Below are positions 25,707 through 34,286 of a stretch of DNA of 64,000 bases, piece by piece. Source of the DNA: CAYFIW01 sp964500645 (GTDB lineage: Bacteria > Chloroflexota > Dehalococcoidia > Lucifugimonadales > UBA826). Positions within the stretch are counted from its first letter, which is position 1, and each line of letters opens with the position of its first letter. The notes beneath the pieces are model-generated. The model did no database searches. It worked only from the letters and a program-made list of their open reading frames with translations, and was not told where the DNA came from. The translations under genes were made by a program, and so were the position numbers. Where the stretch lies: positions 1 through 64,000 of the forward strand of contig CAZCOH010000003.1 of the NCBI GenBank assembly GCA_964500645.1, written 5' to 3'.

Positions 25707-25994
25707 CAATAATGTTGTTCTCAAATGTTTTTTTCATTATGAATCACAATCGAGGATAGAGTATAAATCATCGTAGACGGTTTGACGCATATCTTGAAGA
25801 AGGGTACTAGTCACAAGTGGTTTTCAGCGTATGTGAATGTAAGTTGGCTTTGACATCTAGAATATTGAAGTCAACAGAAAAATTGCAGGGGCATTAATAA
25901 ATCAAATTATTGATCACATAGAACATTCAAGGTCCGATGTAAAAGTGACGCTAATAGAGAATGAGATCCTAAGAGGATTCTAAAGGCCAATATT
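25707..25994. other. Intergenic region without recognisable gene
   Basis: This divergent spacer between hpt and the helicase shows no RNA gene or clear promoter. A 40-codon open stretch at 25861-25983 lacks any start codon at its front and was not called. Confidence 0.6.
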
Positions 25995-28274
25995 TTGGAT
26001 GTAGAAAGATTTATCGCCGAGATAGTTAATTCCGACTGGTATTCGGATCAACTCGTGCATTGGGAAAAAATACCTGGTCGTAGATTTATACCAGGAAAAT
26101 TAAAGGCCAATCTTTCGCAGTCTATGTGGAATGTTCTAGAAACCAAGAATATAGAACGTCTGTATTGCCACCAAGCAGAGTCCATTGATCTGGCTCTTTT
26201 AGGTAGGCACATCATAATAACTACGTCCACAGCAAGCGGAAAAAGTCTTTGTTATAACATCCCGGTTTATGAAACCTTGTCGAGGGATAAATTTTCAAGA
26301 GCTCTTTATGTTTTCCCAACCAAGGCTCTTGCTCAAGATCAATACAAAGAGCTCGACTCATTTCATAATTTCTTCGAAAATGTTAGCCATGGCCTATTTG
26401 ATGGCGATACTCCGTCCGTAGAAAGATCTTATTTAAGAAGGAATTCACGTTTGCTGGTGACTAACCCAGACATGCTGCATCTTGGGGTATTACCACATCC
26501 TAATTTATGGGCTACTTTCTTAAGAGGTTTAAAGTATGTTGTTATTGATGAAGCACATATATATAGAGGCGTTTTTGGCTCCCACGTTGCAAACGTTATA
26601 CGACGCTTAAGGAGATTATGTTCAAAATTTGGAGCTTCCCCTAAATTCATATTGAGTTCGGCAACAATCGCTAACCCTAAGGATTTGGCATTCAATTTGA
26701 CCGGTCTTGATGTAGATCTTGTTGATATAGACGGGTCTCCATCTGCTTCAAAACACTTTATATTTTGGAATCCTCCATTTGACAATCAATCTTTTGGTAC
26801 GCGTAAAAATACGAATGCTGAATCTGCTAAGCTCATGTCAGAATTGATAAAAAGAGAGATAAGAACGATTAATTTCGTTCGTGGAAGAAACCAATCTGAA
26901 ATCCTATCTCTGTATGCCAGAAATTATCTTTTGGATAAAAACAAATGCACGGCCACGAAAATAGCTTCTTATCATGGGAATTATTTGGCTGCTGATAGGA
27001 GAGACATAGAGAAACAATTGTTTGAAGGAAAATTGTTGGGGCTTGTTAGTACTAATGCGATGGAGTTAGGTGTTGATATTGGTAACCTTGAAGCGACGAT
27101 ACTTACAGGGTTTCCTGGATCTGTCTCTAGTTCTTGGCAACAGTCTGGCCGGAGTGGCCGAGGGGAAGAAGAATCTCTAAGTCTATTGGTAGCTTCTAAT
27201 GATCCCATAGATCAGTACATTATGGACAATCCTTCATCTTTTTTTGAAAAATCTGTCGAATATTCTTTACTCTCTCCTGCCAATTTGCATATTCAGAAGC
27301 CTCATTTGAAATGTTCTGCTTATGAAATGCCGATTTCTATGGGAGACACTAAATTTTTTGGTCCTGAAATGCTTTGGAGTACCGACGAATTGGCTGAATC
27401 AGGTTCTCTTAAAGTAAAATCCTCGCAATGGTATCTTTCCGCTGACATTTCGTACCCAGCCGGAGATGTAGATATTAGAGGCGTAGGATCGTCAACGTAC
27501 ACTTTGGTAAACAAAGTAACTGGAGCGATACTTGAAACTGTTGATGAAACAACTGTTTATAAGAATCTTTACCCAGGAGCATTACATCTTCATCAAGGGG
27601 AATCCTTTTTAATCACTGAAATAGATTTTCCCGCAAATACTATTTACTGCACTAAGTCAGATGTGTCTTATTACACAGACTCTAAGAGCCTAACGGAAAT
27701 AAAAATAGTTAACACGATTGGCAATCGGCATGTGGGAAATTCTATTGTCCATTATGGAGTTGCAAATATATCTACCGATGTGGTTAGTTTCAAAAGGATT
27801 CATAAATATTCGAATCAAGTTATCAGTGAAGAAAAACTTACTCTTCCTAATTTAAGTTTTGATACCATGGCAGTCTGGGTCGATGTTTCCGTAGAAATTC
27901 TAGAACGTATTGAATCTTATGGGTTCAATCAGTTTGGAGGTTTGCATGGGGCTGAGCACTTAATAATGTCTCTTATTCCTATGTTTGCTATGTGTCATAG
28001 AGATGATATTGGAGGAGTTTCTAGTTTGTTGCATCCTGATACAGGAACACCGCAAATTTTTGTTTTTGATAACTACCCAGGAGGTGTCGGGATATCAGAA
28101 TTGGGTTATGGAATAATGGAGGATCTGTGGGATATGTCTTTAAATGTGATCAAACGTTGCCTATGTGAAAGCGGTTGTCCTGCTTGCATACAGTTTCCGG
28201 GGTGCGGTAGAAATAATGAACCTTTGGATAAAAAGTCAGCAAAATTAATACTTGAAGAAATATTATTGGTCTAA
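25995..28274 (+). CDS. mrfA: MrfA/YprA-type ATP-dependent helicase with DUF1998
   Basis: The protein has 759 residues. Walker A is TTSTASGKSLCYN (about 76-88) and the DEAH box is VVIDEAHIYRG; helicase C includes GLVSTNAMELGVDIG and QQSGRSGRG. The C-terminal domain has HGAEHLIM and the four-cysteine signature CLCESGCPACIQFPGCG of DUF1998/MZB proteins. Bacterial MrfA removes mitomycin-type DNA lesions together with the nuclease MrfB. No MrfB is next to it. The start is TTG. The next gene begins 4 bases after its stop. Confidence 0.88.
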   Translation: MDVERFIAEIVNSDWYSDQLVHWEKIPGRRFIPGKLKANLSQSMWNVLETKNIERLYCHQAESIDLALLGRHIIITTSTASGKSLCYNIPVYETLSRDKFSRALYVFPTKALAQDQYKELDSFHNFFENVSHGLFDGDTPSVERSYLRRNSRLLVTNPDMLHLGVLPHPNLWATFLRGLKYVVIDEAHIYRGVFGSHVANVIRRLRRLCSKFGASPKFILSSATIANPKDLAFNLTGLDVDLVDIDGSPSASKHFIFWNPPFDNQSFGTRKNTNAESAKLMSELIKREIRTINFVRGRNQSEILSLYARNYLLDKNKCTATKIASYHGNYLAADRRDIEKQLFEGKLLGLVSTNAMELGVDIGNLEATILTGFPGSVSSSWQQSGRSGRGEEESLSLLVASNDPIDQYIMDNPSSFFEKSVEYSLLSPANLHIQKPHLKCSAYEMPISMGDTKFFGPEMLWSTDELAESGSLKVKSSQWYLSADISYPAGDVDIRGVGSSTYTLVNKVTGAILETVDETTVYKNLYPGALHLHQGESFLITEIDFPANTIYCTKSDVSYYTDSKSLTEIKIVNTIGNRHVGNSIVHYGVANISTDVVSFKRIHKYSNQVISEEKLTLPNLSFDTMAVWVDVSVEILERIESYGFNQFGGLHGAEHLIMSLIPMFAMCHRDDIGGVSSLLHPDTGTPQIFVFDNYPGGVGISELGYGIMEDLWDMSLNVIKRCLCESGCPACIQFPGCGRNNEPLDKKSAKLILEEILLV

Positions 28275-28278
28275 AAAG

Positions 28279-29571
28279 ATGCCTAAAAGAAAACTCGGAA
28301 TTGAAATAAAGAGGTCTGGGCGACTGGACAATGAAAATGACGTGGTGATTCCTGTAGCTTCAGATCTGCTCAAGGTGGAGGGAATTCCAACACGTGACCC
28401 GGAAGTTTCATATTACAGTCGTGAATTTCCTTTGGAAAGTTTTGCTGTTACAGAGAGTGCCTCTGCAATTTGGGCTGAGCAAGAAAGGAATAAGGTTTCT
28501 CCGGAAACTTCAAAGTTATATAAGGCATATCAAGAGGAAATTATGCCTTGGGTTCAAAAGATAAGAGATTCTTCAGCAAAGCTGCCGACATCCCAGAAAG
28601 TATCTAGTAACGTAACTGAATTAGTGAGGGATAAAGCAAGAGAACTGGGGTACGGAGAAGTTGGATTCACTAAGTTTGATAGAAGGTATATTTATTCTAG
28701 TAGGAAAGATGAGGTTAAGAGAGATTTACCTAATGCCATTTGTCTTGCGTATGAACAAGACTTTGTGAGAACTCAGACCATTCCTAGCCTTGATGCGGAA
28801 AGAGCACAAGGTGATGCCTATCTAGAGCAAGCAAAATTATCATTGGAGCTTTGTGAATTCTTGCTTGCTCTAGGCTATAGGTCCCAAATATCTGGACCTG
28901 TGTGGCATTTCGGACCACTGATACCCATGTTTGTACAATCAGGACTTGGTCAACTTGGTGTAAATGGTCAACTTTTGTCACCACATTTTGGATCTAGAGC
29001 CAGACTTCAGGTAGTAATAACTGATGCCCCTTTAGAGCATGATGTACCTATAGATTATGGAATTTATAAACTTTGCGAGACCTGCCAAATTTGCTTTATG
29101 AGATGCCCTGGAAAGGCGATTCAGGCCCAGAGAGTCTGGTATAGAGGAGTCGAAAAAAACAAGTTAATTCATAGGCGTTGTAGGCCTGTAATGACCAGGT
29201 ACTCTGGATGTGGCATCTGTATAAAAGTTTGTCCTGTTCAGAAGTATGGGATGGTTGAAGTCATGAGTCATTACCTAGAAACGGGAGAAATACTTGGTAA
29301 AGGGACAGAAAATTTAGAAGGATATGAGATGCCAGGGAAAGGCTACTTTCCTCCAGGTAAGGTCCCGGCGTTTGACCGTGAATTTTTTGATATGCCGACA
29401 GGTAGTGAAGAGGAAATAGCATTGTCAGATTTTAATAATGCGATGGATCGTACCCCTGATCTTACTGACAATGAAAAGGAAGATATATGGAGAGAATTTC
29501 AGAATAGACTTATGAAGGATAGGGAAAAGAAAACCGCGATAATTGATATGGGTATGGACATCGACAGCTGA
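28279..29571 (+). CDS. Reductive-dehalogenase-like Fe-S protein, cytosolic
   Basis: The protein has 430 residues. Its core resembles RdhA: GYGEVGFTKFDRRYIYSS, FVQSGLGQLGVNGQLLSPHF, then two Fe-S motifs, CETCQICFMRCP and C-x9-CGICIKVCP. RdhA enzymes use a corrinoid plus two 4Fe-4S clusters. No twin-arginine signal is present, and the N-terminal 110 residues are unlike respiratory RdhA, so it is probably a soluble catabolic or otherwise specialised relative. QueG is a more distant alternative. ATG 28279 is preferred over an overlapping TTG at 28252. Confidence 0.75.
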   Translation: MPKRKLGIEIKRSGRLDNENDVVIPVASDLLKVEGIPTRDPEVSYYSREFPLESFAVTESASAIWAEQERNKVSPETSKLYKAYQEEIMPWVQKIRDSSAKLPTSQKVSSNVTELVRDKARELGYGEVGFTKFDRRYIYSSRKDEVKRDLPNAICLAYEQDFVRTQTIPSLDAERAQGDAYLEQAKLSLELCEFLLALGYRSQISGPVWHFGPLIPMFVQSGLGQLGVNGQLLSPHFGSRARLQVVITDAPLEHDVPIDYGIYKLCETCQICFMRCPGKAIQAQRVWYRGVEKNKLIHRRCRPVMTRYSGCGICIKVCPVQKYGMVEVMSHYLETGEILGKGTENLEGYEMPGKGYFPPGKVPAFDREFFDMPTGSEEEIALSDFNNAMDRTPDLTDNEKEDIWREFQNRLMKDREKKTAIIDMGMDIDS

Positions 29572-29673
29572 TAAATAAGAGAAAAAAACCTGTTAAGGTG
29601 TGGTGACATTAATAGGTGGTTTTCGTGTATGATACTGGATATTGGTATTTAGCCTAGTTACAAGGAGTAGAAT

Positions 29674-29940
29674 ATGGCTGGAGAAGGTAAGTTCGAGGTA
29701 GAGATAGTTTATTGCGTTCCTTGAGCGCATCACGGTACGGCGGCCTGGATGGCCGGTGAATTCTTCGCCGAAGGCGGAAAAGATGTTGCCATAAAGATAA
29801 CACCAGGAACTGGTGGGATTCTGCAAGTGTTTGCTGATGGTGACAAAATTTATGATAAAGCAGAAGAAGATGGAGCCTTTCCGAACCTCCCACGAGTTAA
29901 AGAAATGCGAGCAGCTATAAAGGAAAAACTGGAAGCTTAA
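29674..29940 (+). CDS. SelW/Rdx-family selenoprotein with in-frame UGA (CxxU)
   Basis: The frame from ATG 29674 (AAGGAG 6 bases upstream) contains one TGA, at codon 17 (29722-29724), and then runs to TAA at 29940, giving 88 residues. It reads VEIVYCVPU, then AHHGTAAWMAGEFF, PGTGGILQVFADGDKIY and a C-terminal helix. That is the Rdx/SelW fold with Sec in place of the second Cys of CxxC. Stopping at the TGA would leave 16 residues, and starting after it (29749) would lose the redox motif. A hairpin starts 16 bases after the UGA. selB is in the same window. The redox partner is unknown. Confidence 0.88.
29730..29759 (+). promoter_or_regulatory. Candidate bacterial SECIS hairpin
   Basis: CGGCC (29741-29745) pairs with GGCCG (29751-29755) around loop TGGAT, which carries G near its 5' side as in bacterial SECIS. 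A lower stem TCAC (29730-29733) with GTGA (29756-29759) is possible with a 7-base bulge. The apical stem begins 16 bases after the UGA, within the working range of SelB. Confidence 0.65.
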
Positions 29941-29951
29941 ATACCAGTTTT

Positions 29952-30004
29952 ATGAATTAAAAAGGCCCCGAAGGAAACGCTCCTTCGGGGCCTTTTTAAT
30001 TCAT
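29952..30004. terminator. Very long perfect hairpin terminator, bidirectional
   Basis: A 24-base arm (29952-29975) is perfectly complementary to 29981-30004 around loop AACGC. The core is GGCCCCGAAGGA/TCCTTCGGGGCC flanked by A-run and T-run, so it can work on both strands. It closes the selenoprotein transcription unit. Confidence 0.93.
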
Positions 30005-30288
30005 TTATAATTTTATATATATGTTATTTCTGAGCCGCAGTGTTTTCATGTATTCAGATTTATGCTTTTAATCCAATTTGAAAGTGATAAACAGGCATTT
30101 ATTCTTCTAATCAGGGGAATAATTTTTTCATTCGTTGGTTGGGATCTTCTTATTGCTTACAAATTGCTGTTATCAATACCACTTATGTTGATTGATACTG
30201 CTGATGTAGTACTCTGTTCAATCCACACCTATCATTCTTTTGACAGCAATCCTACGTTTGTCAGTTTCTCCATTCCAAGTAGAACATA
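30005..30288. other. Intergenic region without recognisable gene
   Basis: I see no RNA gene, conserved motif or clear promoter. A 75-codon open frame at 30062-30289 has no ribosome site and no recognisable composition, so it was not called. Confidence 0.6.
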
Positions 30289-31041
30289 GTGAGTGAGATT
30301 CTAATAGATATAGCCGTAGTGTTGTTAGCATTGTTTTTCGGTGCGCTAGTTCTTTGCTTTGCTGGTTTTGGAATAGCCATCGCGAGCTCCCCGCTTCTAC
30401 TCCTAACCTTGGATCCCAAAAACACTGTAGTGATAATCAATACGGTGTCGTTGGCAGTTTTTTTATTATTGATATTCCAAAACAGGAAAGAAATTGATTA
30501 TGGAGAGATGCGTTTCCCAATCATATTTGGACTTCTTGGAGTACCTTTTGGCCTTGTGTTCTTTGAAGGGATAAACAATATTCTGCTTGGTATATCAATA
30601 AGCATTTTAATTATTTGTTCTGGAGCATTCATTTATTATGCTAAGGACACCAAAATAGAATTGACTAGAACGAAGTTTTATATGATTTCTTTTGTTGTCG
30701 GGACATTACTAACCTCGACTGGGATTGGGGGACCATTAATGGCTGTAGCTGGTTTGAGCAAAAACTGGACTAAAAACGAGATCAGAGGTTCACTTTCCCT
30801 CTACTATATTTTTGTAGAAGGTGCCGCGGTTATTGGTTATTTGTATACAGGGAGCTTCGAGAGGGAAGTGAGTTTGTTGGTATTGGTAGGTTTGTTTCCT
30901 TCAATTTGTGGATTTTTAATAGCTTCATATTTAGCGAATAAATCTACCGAAGAGGTCTATAAAAAAGCCCTATTGGGTGTGATAATTTTATCAGGGATAG
31001 TCGCTTTTTTGACTCAAACAGCATCTTTTTTGAATATTTGA
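30289..31041 (+). CDS. TauE/SafE-family membrane permease
   Basis: The protein has 250 residues with about eight membrane helices. The N-terminal FAGFGIAIASSPLLLL and the mirrored C-terminal half with STGIGGPLMAVAGLSKN are the two halves of the TauE/SafE (DUF81) fold. Members export sulfite, sulfoacetate or related anions; the substrate cannot be read here. It starts with GTG and lies alone between a strong terminator and thrS. Confidence 0.85.
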   Translation: MSEILIDIAVVLLALFFGALVLCFAGFGIAIASSPLLLLTLDPKNTVVIINTVSLAVFLLLIFQNRKEIDYGEMRFPIIFGLLGVPFGLVFFEGINNILLGISISILIICSGAFIYYAKDTKIELTRTKFYMISFVVGTLLTSTGIGGPLMAVAGLSKNWTKNEIRGSLSLYYIFVEGAAVIGYLYTGSFEREVSLLVLVGLFPSICGFLIASYLANKSTEEVYKKALLGVIILSGIVAFLTQTASFLNI

Positions 31042-31244
31042 TCTCATTAAAAATGATTTACAGATAAATTGACCCTACAAATAGGCAAACATATAATTCG
31101 CACGATTCTCATCGTCGGTTTTAGGTTTAAGTAAAACAAAAACTTGTCGGGGGACTTCACTTTGCTACACTGTTAGCTTCAACATTATTTTTCAGAAGCT
31201 ATTTTTTTATTTGGATCAACTGCTTTTTGTGTGAGGCTTGTTAC

Positions 31245-32978
31245 ATGAATGACGAGGAACTTTCAAATTTAAGGTATAGAATCAGGCATTCTGCTGCGCA
31301 TGTAATGGCTGATGTTGTGACCACGATGTATCCCGATGCTAAATTGGCTATTGGTCCCCCAACTGAAGATGGATTCTATTATGATTTTTTAGTTGAAAAT
31401 CCTTTTTCTGATGAAGACCTTAAAAGAATAGAGCGACAGATGAAAAAAATCATCGGTCGTAATCTTTCATTTGAATATTCTGAGTATTCCCGCCAGGAAA
31501 TTTTAGAAAAAAACAAGCATGAGCCTCTGAAATTAGAGGTTATTTCAGAAATTCCTGAGGGCGAAACAATCACCACATATAAGCATGGTGATTTTGAGGA
31601 TCTTTGTGCTGGCCCTCATGTTGATTCAACGGGCCAAATTCCCGCATTTAAGCTTATTAATGTTGCTGGCGCTTATTGGAGAGGGGATGAAAACAGGCCG
31701 ATGCTACAGCGAATATATGGTACGGCTTGGGAAAGTAAAGAGTCTTTAGAAAAACACTTGAACAACCTAGAGGAAGCAAAGAAACGTGATCATAGAACTC
31801 TAGGTAAAGAAATGGATTTGTTTTCTGTACATGAAGAGACTGGACCCGGTTTAATCATATGGCATCCTAAAGGTGCTAGGGTGAGAAACATCTTCGAAAA
31901 TTTTTGGAGAGAAGAACATTACAAAAGAGGATATGACTTAATTTACACGCCTAATATAGGGAGAGCAAATCTTTGGCAGACAAGTGGGCATCTTGATTTT
32001 TTTAAAGAGAACATGTTTTCACCATCAGAAACAGACGGACAAGATTATTATCTAAAGCCCATGAATTGTCCTTTCCATATAATGTATTACAAATCTTCCC
32101 TACGAAGTTATAGAGAACTTCCGATGAGGATAGGAGAACTTGGGACTGTTTATCGTTATGAAAGAGGTGGCACTCTTCACGGAATGATGAGAGTTAGAGG
32201 GTTTACTCAAGATGATGCACATATATTTTGCAGACCTGATCAAATTGAACATGAGATTAATAACGTTTTGGACCTCACTTTTTATTTATTGGAGGCTTTT
32301 GGCTTTAAGGATTTCACATTAAATCTATCTACACGCCCAGATAAAGCTGTTGGTTCTGATGATCAATGGGATCTCGCTGAAAATTCTCTTAGAAATACTT
32401 TGCTAAGCAGGGGATTGGATTTTGACATAGAAGAAGCGGGCGGAGCATTCTATGGCCCTAAAATAGACGTCAATATAAAGGACGCACTTGGACGATCTTG
32501 GCAATGTACTACGGTACAGTTTGATTTTAATTTACCTCAGAGATTTGGGATAACTTATATTGGGGAAGATGGAAATGAACACCAGCCATATATGGTTCAT
32601 AGAGCTATATTTGGATCTCTGGAAAGATTCATGGGTGTTTTAATTGAACACTACGGTGGTGCATTTCCGGTGTGGCTGGCTCCACTTCAGGTAAAGGTCA
32701 TACCAATAGCTGATCGTCACTTTGAGTACGCAAAGAAAATCGGAAATGAAATGGATGCCTCTGGCCTACGTTGTGAAGTGGACTTAGGTACTGATCGTAT
32801 GAATTCTAAGATCAGGCAAGGACAACTTCAGAAGATCCCTTATATGATCATAGTTGGAGATAAGGAAGTCGATTCCGATACTGTGAGTGTAAGATCTAGG
32901 AATGGAGAAGACGTAGGGGTTGTTAGTTTGAAAGACTTAGTTAGTCGCATAGTTTCCGAATCAGACAATAAAGAGTAA
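31245..32978 (+). CDS. thrS: Threonyl-tRNA synthetase lacking TGS domain
   Basis: The protein has 577 residues. It starts directly at the editing domain (RIRHSAAHVMADVV with HxxxH). The class II core has motif 2 in YRYERGGTLHGMMRVRGFTQ and DDAHIFC; PYMVHRAIFGSLERF is motif 3; the C-terminal anticodon domain has VWLAPLQVKVIPI. Compared with the 640-residue form, the N-terminal TGS domain of about 60 residues is absent; no frame upstream supplies it. ATG 31245 has GAGG 9 bases before it. The roughly 200-base leader shows no T-box. infC follows. Confidence 0.95.
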   Translation: MNDEELSNLRYRIRHSAAHVMADVVTTMYPDAKLAIGPPTEDGFYYDFLVENPFSDEDLKRIERQMKKIIGRNLSFEYSEYSRQEILEKNKHEPLKLEVISEIPEGETITTYKHGDFEDLCAGPHVDSTGQIPAFKLINVAGAYWRGDENRPMLQRIYGTAWESKESLEKHLNNLEEAKKRDHRTLGKEMDLFSVHEETGPGLIIWHPKGARVRNIFENFWREEHYKRGYDLIYTPNIGRANLWQTSGHLDFFKENMFSPSETDGQDYYLKPMNCPFHIMYYKSSLRSYRELPMRIGELGTVYRYERGGTLHGMMRVRGFTQDDAHIFCRPDQIEHEINNVLDLTFYLLEAFGFKDFTLNLSTRPDKAVGSDDQWDLAENSLRNTLLSRGLDFDIEEAGGAFYGPKIDVNIKDALGRSWQCTTVQFDFNLPQRFGITYIGEDGNEHQPYMVHRAIFGSLERFMGVLIEHYGGAFPVWLAPLQVKVIPIADRHFEYAKKIGNEMDASGLRCEVDLGTDRMNSKIRQGQLQKIPYMIIVGDKEVDSDTVSVRSRNGEDVGVVSLKDLVSRIVSESDNKE

Positions 32979-33088
32979 ATGAAAAATCGGATTTGATATG
33001 TTGAACGAAGTTTGATGGTGTGCTATATTCGAAGTGGCTCAGTGTTGTTACTGAGTTGTTCATATTTACAAGTAAACGGAGAAATAAC

Positions 33089-33655
33089 ATAGCTAAAAAT
33101 TATCGGGTTAATGACAGAATAAGGGTTCCATCAGTGCTTCTTGTGGATGACAAGGGAAATCAACTGGGGGAAATGTCAACCCCAGATGCCATTGCCCTGG
33201 CCAGTGAAAGAGGGTTGGATTTGGTTGAGGTAGCTCCTGCAGCTGAGCCTCCTGTGTGCCGCATTCTAAACTACGGAAAATTTAGATATGAGGCTACTAG
33301 AAAGGAACGTGAGGCAAGGAAAGCGAACAAAGCAAAATCTAAAAATCAACTTAGGGAAGTCAGGATGAAGACGAGGATAGGAGAGCACGATAGGCTTTCT
33401 AAGACTAGGCTTGTGAAGAGATTGATGTCCCAAGGTTCAAAAGTAAAAGTTTCCATAATTTTTAGGGGTAGAGAGATGCAGCATCCCCAAATAGGGATGG
33501 ACCTGCTTAAAATTGTTGCTGAGGATCTCGGAGAGGACGCTGTTCTTGATAAGGCTCCGTCGTTTGAAGGGAGATTTTTGGCGATGGTTTTGGCTCCAAG
33601 TGCATCACTAAAAAAATCAGTACAGAATAAGGAACTCGAGAGTGCCAAAGCTTAA
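33089..33655 (+). CDS. infC: Translation initiation factor IF-3 with ATA start
   Basis: The protein has 188 residues. The IF-3 N-domain reads KNYRVNDRIRVPSVLLVDD and LGEMSTPDAIALA; the C-domain contains VRMKTRIGEHD and VKVSIIFRGREMQHP. The conserved N-terminus begins immediately after ATA at 33089, which has GGAG 7 bases upstream; no ATG, GTG or TTG is correctly placed. GTG at 33020 would add 23 unrelated residues. Rare start codons are used by infC for self-control through IF-3 discrimination. It overlaps rpmI by 14 bases. Confidence 0.93.
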   Translation: MAKNYRVNDRIRVPSVLLVDDKGNQLGEMSTPDAIALASERGLDLVEVAPAAEPPVCRILNYGKFRYEATRKEREARKANKAKSKNQLREVRMKTRIGEHDRLSKTRLVKRLMSQGSKVKVSIIFRGREMQHPQIGMDLLKIVAEDLGEDAVLDKAPSFEGRFLAMVLAPSASLKKSVQNKELESAKA

Positions 33656-33839
33656 GACCCACAAAGGGGCAAAAAAAAGATTTAAAGTCAGCGGCTCAGG
33701 TAAACTTTTAAGAATGAAAGGTATGAGCAGCCACCTTCGTAGGAAAAAACCAAAGAGAGTCAAAAGGTTGTATGACAGCAAATTGCCTGTCAGTGATGCG
33801 GATGTTCCAAGACTTAAAAAGTTACTTCCATACGAATAA
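33642..33839 (+). CDS. rpmI: 50S ribosomal protein L35
   Basis: The protein has 65 residues and begins MPKLKTHKGAKKRFKVSGSG, followed by the KRLY segment usual for L35. The GTG start lies within the last codons of infC, so the two are translationally coupled. It is a component of the large subunit in the conserved infC-rpmI-rplT operon. Confidence 0.96.
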   Translation: MPKLKTHKGAKKRFKVSGSGKLLRMKGMSSHLRRKKPKRVKRLYDSKLPVSDADVPRLKKLLPYE

Positions 33840-33866
33840 TAATCAATTGATTTGTAGGAGATAGAT

Positions 33867-34232
33867 TTGACAAGGATAAAAGGCGGCGTAACTCGACGCC
33901 GTAGACACAAAAAAATTCTCGGGATGACCAAAGGTCATCAAGGTGTGAGGCACAGGTTATATAGACGAGCCCATGAATCTATGATTCATGCAGGTCAATA
34001 TGCCTACGATCATAGGAAGCAGAAAAAAGGTGATATGCGAAGGCTTTGGAATATCAGGATCAATGCTGCCGCTAGAGCTAATGGGATAAAGTACAGCCAA
34101 CTCATACATGGACTTAACTTGGCGGGTATAGAAATCAATAGGAAAATGCTGGCGGAGTTAGCGGTTAGTGATATTGATGCATTTTCTGCGATCGTTGCTG
34201 AAGCCCAGTCCGCTCTTGAGGAAGCTGCCTAA
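33867..34232 (+). CDS. rplT: 50S ribosomal protein L20
   Basis: The protein has 121 residues: TRIKGGVTRRRRHKKIL at the N-terminus, then RRLWNIRINAAARANGIKYS, both diagnostic of L20. It starts with TTG, with GTAGGAG 6 bases upstream. L20 binds 23S rRNA and in some bacteria represses its own operon; no operator could be judged here. It ends the thrS-infC-rpmI-rplT group. Confidence 0.96.
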   Translation: MTRIKGGVTRRRRHKKILGMTKGHQGVRHRLYRRAHESMIHAGQYAYDHRKQKKGDMRRLWNIRINAAARANGIKYSQLIHGLNLAGIEINRKMLAELAVSDIDAFSAIVAEAQSALEEAA

Positions 34233-34286
34233 AAACCTGATTATAATTGAATCTCTTTTCCTCAAAGGTTATAGAATTGTCTCTGG

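Noticed and set aside
25861..25983. 40-codon open stretch ending just before the helicase
   Set aside because: No start codon at its front and no upstream gene to which it could belong; stop-free runs of this size are expected by chance.
29749..29940. Separate 63-residue protein starting after the UGA
   Set aside because: It would lose the conserved redox motif and has no ribosome site; the full Rdx domain reads through the UGA from 29674.
30062..30289. 75-codon open frame before the TauE gene
   Set aside because: No ribosome site, no known motif, and composition unlike neighbouring genes.
33020..33088. GTG start of infC adding 23 residues
   Set aside because: The added residues are unlike IF-3 and the ribosome site points to ATA 33089.
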